Shown: positions 62,796-64,000 of the stretch, in pieces
How positions within the stretch are numbered: the first letter of the stretch is position 1
Layout of the letters: every line of letters begins with the position of its first letter
NCBI RefSeq assembly: GCF_036336025.1
Contig: NZ_JAYKKE010000002.1
Coordinates: 365,364-429,363 of the forward strand
Source of the DNA: Stomatohabitans albus
Lineage (GTDB): Bacteria > Actinomycetota > Nitriliruptoria > Euzebyales > Euzebyaceae
Direction: 5' to 3'
DNA: 64,000 nucleotides
Translations under genes and position numbers: made by a program
Notes under the pieces: model-generated
The model's input: the letters and a program-made list of their open reading frames with translations, nothing else
Told to the model about the DNA's origin: nothing
Database searches by the model: none

Positions 62796-63806
62796 GTGAA
62801 TGATGCCCAGTATTTAACACAAGTAACACCAGAGGCCCCTGTCGCTCGCCGCGACCTGGTTACCCGATGGGTGGATGGGTTTGCCGTTGCCAATGTGATC
62901 ATCCAGTTCCTGGTCGTTGTGGCCCATGCAATCGTTCGTGTGGCAAAAGCGGGGCTTATTGAGCAGGGAGTCAACTGCTATGCCTGGCCAGATTGCGAAC
63001 CGAATGCGCACGATCTGCCCTTTGCCGGCTACTACACCACCATAGATACTGCGCAGTGGGTGTTATTGCTTCTTGCCATTGTGAGTGCAGTTGGACTTAT
63101 TGCGCTGACGTTACGAACACTGCCTACGAAGCGGCGCCCCCATCGCATACACACCTTTGCAGCGTTGCCGCTTGCTGGGGTCATCGTCCAAGCCATCCTT
63201 GGGTTGTGTGCAGCGATCTTCCCTGCCATTCAATGGCTGAATGTGGCACATACCGCCTGGTCATTTGTACTGATTGCACTCACCACTTGGCTTGTTATTC
63301 GCCTCGGTCGCCCTGATGTTCCCCTGCGTCCGGCAACGGGGTGGTCAAGTCGGCTCATTGTTTGGGGGGTTGCCATCTTGGCAATCGTTGCGATCGGGAG
63401 TGGTGTGCTGCTTATTGACGCCAATGACGCCCACATTCAGGCATTACCGTTCGCCGATTCCATCAATGTGGCCACACTGACTCACGCCTATGTCGGGGAT
63501 CTCGTCATCCTCACCGCAGCAGTGGTTGGGAGTACTGTGTGGATATACCGTTCTCCCAAACGCATTCTTCAACCCGGTCGTCGGGTGTGGGCAGTACTTG
63601 TCGGCCTGTTGGGGGTAGACCTGCTCATCATCTTGGTCCAGGTATTCATTGCGCTATCGCCCATTGTTCACGTGCTCCATGTCATCCTAGGGGCACTCAG
63701 TGTGGTCACGCTTATGACAGCCGTCAGCTATTTATATCCACGCATTCCCGTACTGTCATTAATGACACGGGCCATGGCTGCAAAACAGCAAGCCGACGCG
63801 TCATAG
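62796..63806 (+). CDS. ctaA: COX15/CtaA-like heme A synthase homologue
   Basis: Eight-helix membrane protein of the heme A synthase family, which oxidises heme O. The extracytoplasmic Cys pair CYAWPDC (about 35-41) matches the CPDWPLC motif, and His residues remain in LNVAHTAW, ATLTHAYVGD and VLHVILGAL. Where active CtaA has an E--HR motif, this protein reads IDTAQWVL (about 61-68), so that Glu and His seem to be lost. A GTG at 62796 (336 aa) or a TTG at 62778 may start it. No ctaB or cytochrome oxidase gene is nearby. Activity is uncertain. Confidence 0.75.
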   Translation: MNDAQYLTQVTPEAPVARRDLVTRWVDGFAVANVIIQFLVVVAHAIVRVAKAGLIEQGVNCYAWPDCEPNAHDLPFAGYYTTIDTAQWVLLLLAIVSAVGLIALTLRTLPTKRRPHRIHTFAALPLAGVIVQAILGLCAAIFPAIQWLNVAHTAWSFVLIALTTWLVIRLGRPDVPLRPATGWSSRLIVWGVAILAIVAIGSGVLLIDANDAHIQALPFADSINVATLTHAYVGDLVILTAAVVGSTVWIYRSPKRILQPGRRVWAVLVGLLGVDLLIILVQVFIALSPIVHVLHVILGALSVVTLMTAVSYLYPRIPVLSLMTRAMAAKQQADAS

Positions 63807-63815
63807 ACACGCAAC

Positions 63816-63836
63816 AACCCCGACATGCGCGGGGTT
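63816..63836. terminator. Bidirectional hairpin terminator
   Basis: AACCCCG (63816-63822) and CGGGGTT (63830-63836) form a 7-bp stem with a 7-nt loop, 10 nt after the ctaA-like stop and between convergent genes. Confidence 0.7.
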
Positions 63837-63863
63837 CTTGATGCCTTTCATCTGCTCTGGCAC

Positions 63864-64000
63864 TTACACCAGGCCAACACTCCGTCCACGCCGTAGCACT
63901 GCGCGAGGATGTTGGCAGACGACTACCTGTTCTCGAGGGTCTTGGGGGACAACCATCGCGTCTGCCCACTCCCCTTCTTCAAGCCCTGCATAGCCGAGCC
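63864..64000 (-). CDS. C-terminal end of an amidohydrolase-family protein (partial)
   Basis: On the minus strand a frame entering from the right edge ends with TAA (63866-63864). The last 45 residues show the pattern GLEEGEWADAMVV followed by VVCQHPRAVLRRGR, the typical end of metal-dependent amidohydrolases (cytosine-deaminase, dihydroorotase or imidazolonepropionase relatives), where 'G-ADLVV--...V---G' closes the small beta domain. Substrate cannot be told from this part. Confidence 0.6.
   Translation of the reverse strand, partial: LGYAGLEEGEWADAMVVPQDPREQVVVCQHPRAVLRRGRSVGLV

Noticed and set aside
1-64000. CRISPR arrays, tRNA or rRNA genes, insertion sequences, prophage genes
   Set aside because: No regularly spaced repeats, cloverleaf-like segments, transposase motifs or phage structural genes were recognised by eye; a covariance-model scan could still find a missed tRNA.

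Overview
The window looks like a chromosomal segment of a mid-GC member of the Actinomycetota. Supporting signs are small proteins of the DUF3039 and DUF3040 families, a single-chain (homodimeric) pyruvate dehydrogenase E1, mycobacterial-type SOS boxes (TCGAAC-N4-GTTCGA) in front of dnaE2, HupB-type HU, GlgC, and secreted proteins with cell-wall-binding repeat 2 (CWB2) domains. Frequent GTG and TTG starts preceded by AAAGGAG-type ribosome sites fit this. CWB2 repeats and the moderate GC would suit a deep-branching class such as Nitriliruptoria, but that is inference. No rRNA, tRNA, CRISPR array, transposase or prophage was recognised.

Layout. 1-4.5 kb: a polyol/sugar catabolic set (FGGY kinase, zinc alcohol dehydrogenase, DhaK-DhaL fusion kinase). 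4.6-7.7 kb: late cobalamin genes (cobU, threonine-phosphate decarboxylase, cbiB, and divergent cobO). 7.8-10.3 kb: two overlapping membrane proteins with degenerate GGDEF domains in visibly AT-richer DNA. 10.3-14.3 kb: uvrA and an aldo/keto reductase. 14.4-15.3 kb: a free-standing RCC1-repeat protein. 15.3-19.9 kb: a GC-richer metal/redox block (CopB-like ATPase, DoxX protein, DCC thiol protein, flavoprotein). 20.2-27.5 kb: ABC exporter, cysteine-less ArsC-like protein, HU, zinc-ribbon membrane protein, ROK sugar kinase lacking its zinc site, and a Ser/Thr kinase operon. 27.6-32.2 kb: aceE, nicotinamidase, a BMP-family lipoprotein. 32.3-38 kb: SOS-controlled dnaE2-dinB, DUF3040 and TetR. 38-42.3 kb: CDF transporter, glgC and two unknown proteins. 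42.3-44.9 kb: the methionine importer metNIQ. 45-49.6 kb: the biotin cluster bioA-D-F-G-C, without bioB. 49.6-56.1 kb: a MATE exporter and two tandem S1 protease-CWB2 proteins. 56.2-64 kb: corA, murB, an oligopeptide-binding lipoprotein, a small lipoprotein, xseA-xseB, a CtaA-like protein and the end of an amidohydrolase.

How the genes work together. bioC and bioG start and finish pimeloyl-ACP synthesis by the disguised-methyl-ester route, and bioF, bioA and bioD carry it to dethiobiotin. metNIQ can supply methionine, hence the S-adenosylmethionine used by BioC and BioA. CobO, CbiB, CobU and CobD cover corrinoid adenosylation and lower-loop assembly. uvrA, dnaE2-dinB and xseAB are DNA repair functions, and dnaE2 has two LexA-like sites at its start. 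A recurring theme is family members that have lost hallmark residues: GGDEF, ArsC, ROK and CtaA homologues, and the PHP domain of DnaE2. Most convergent or operon-end junctions carry strong symmetrical hairpins with little or no U-tract.
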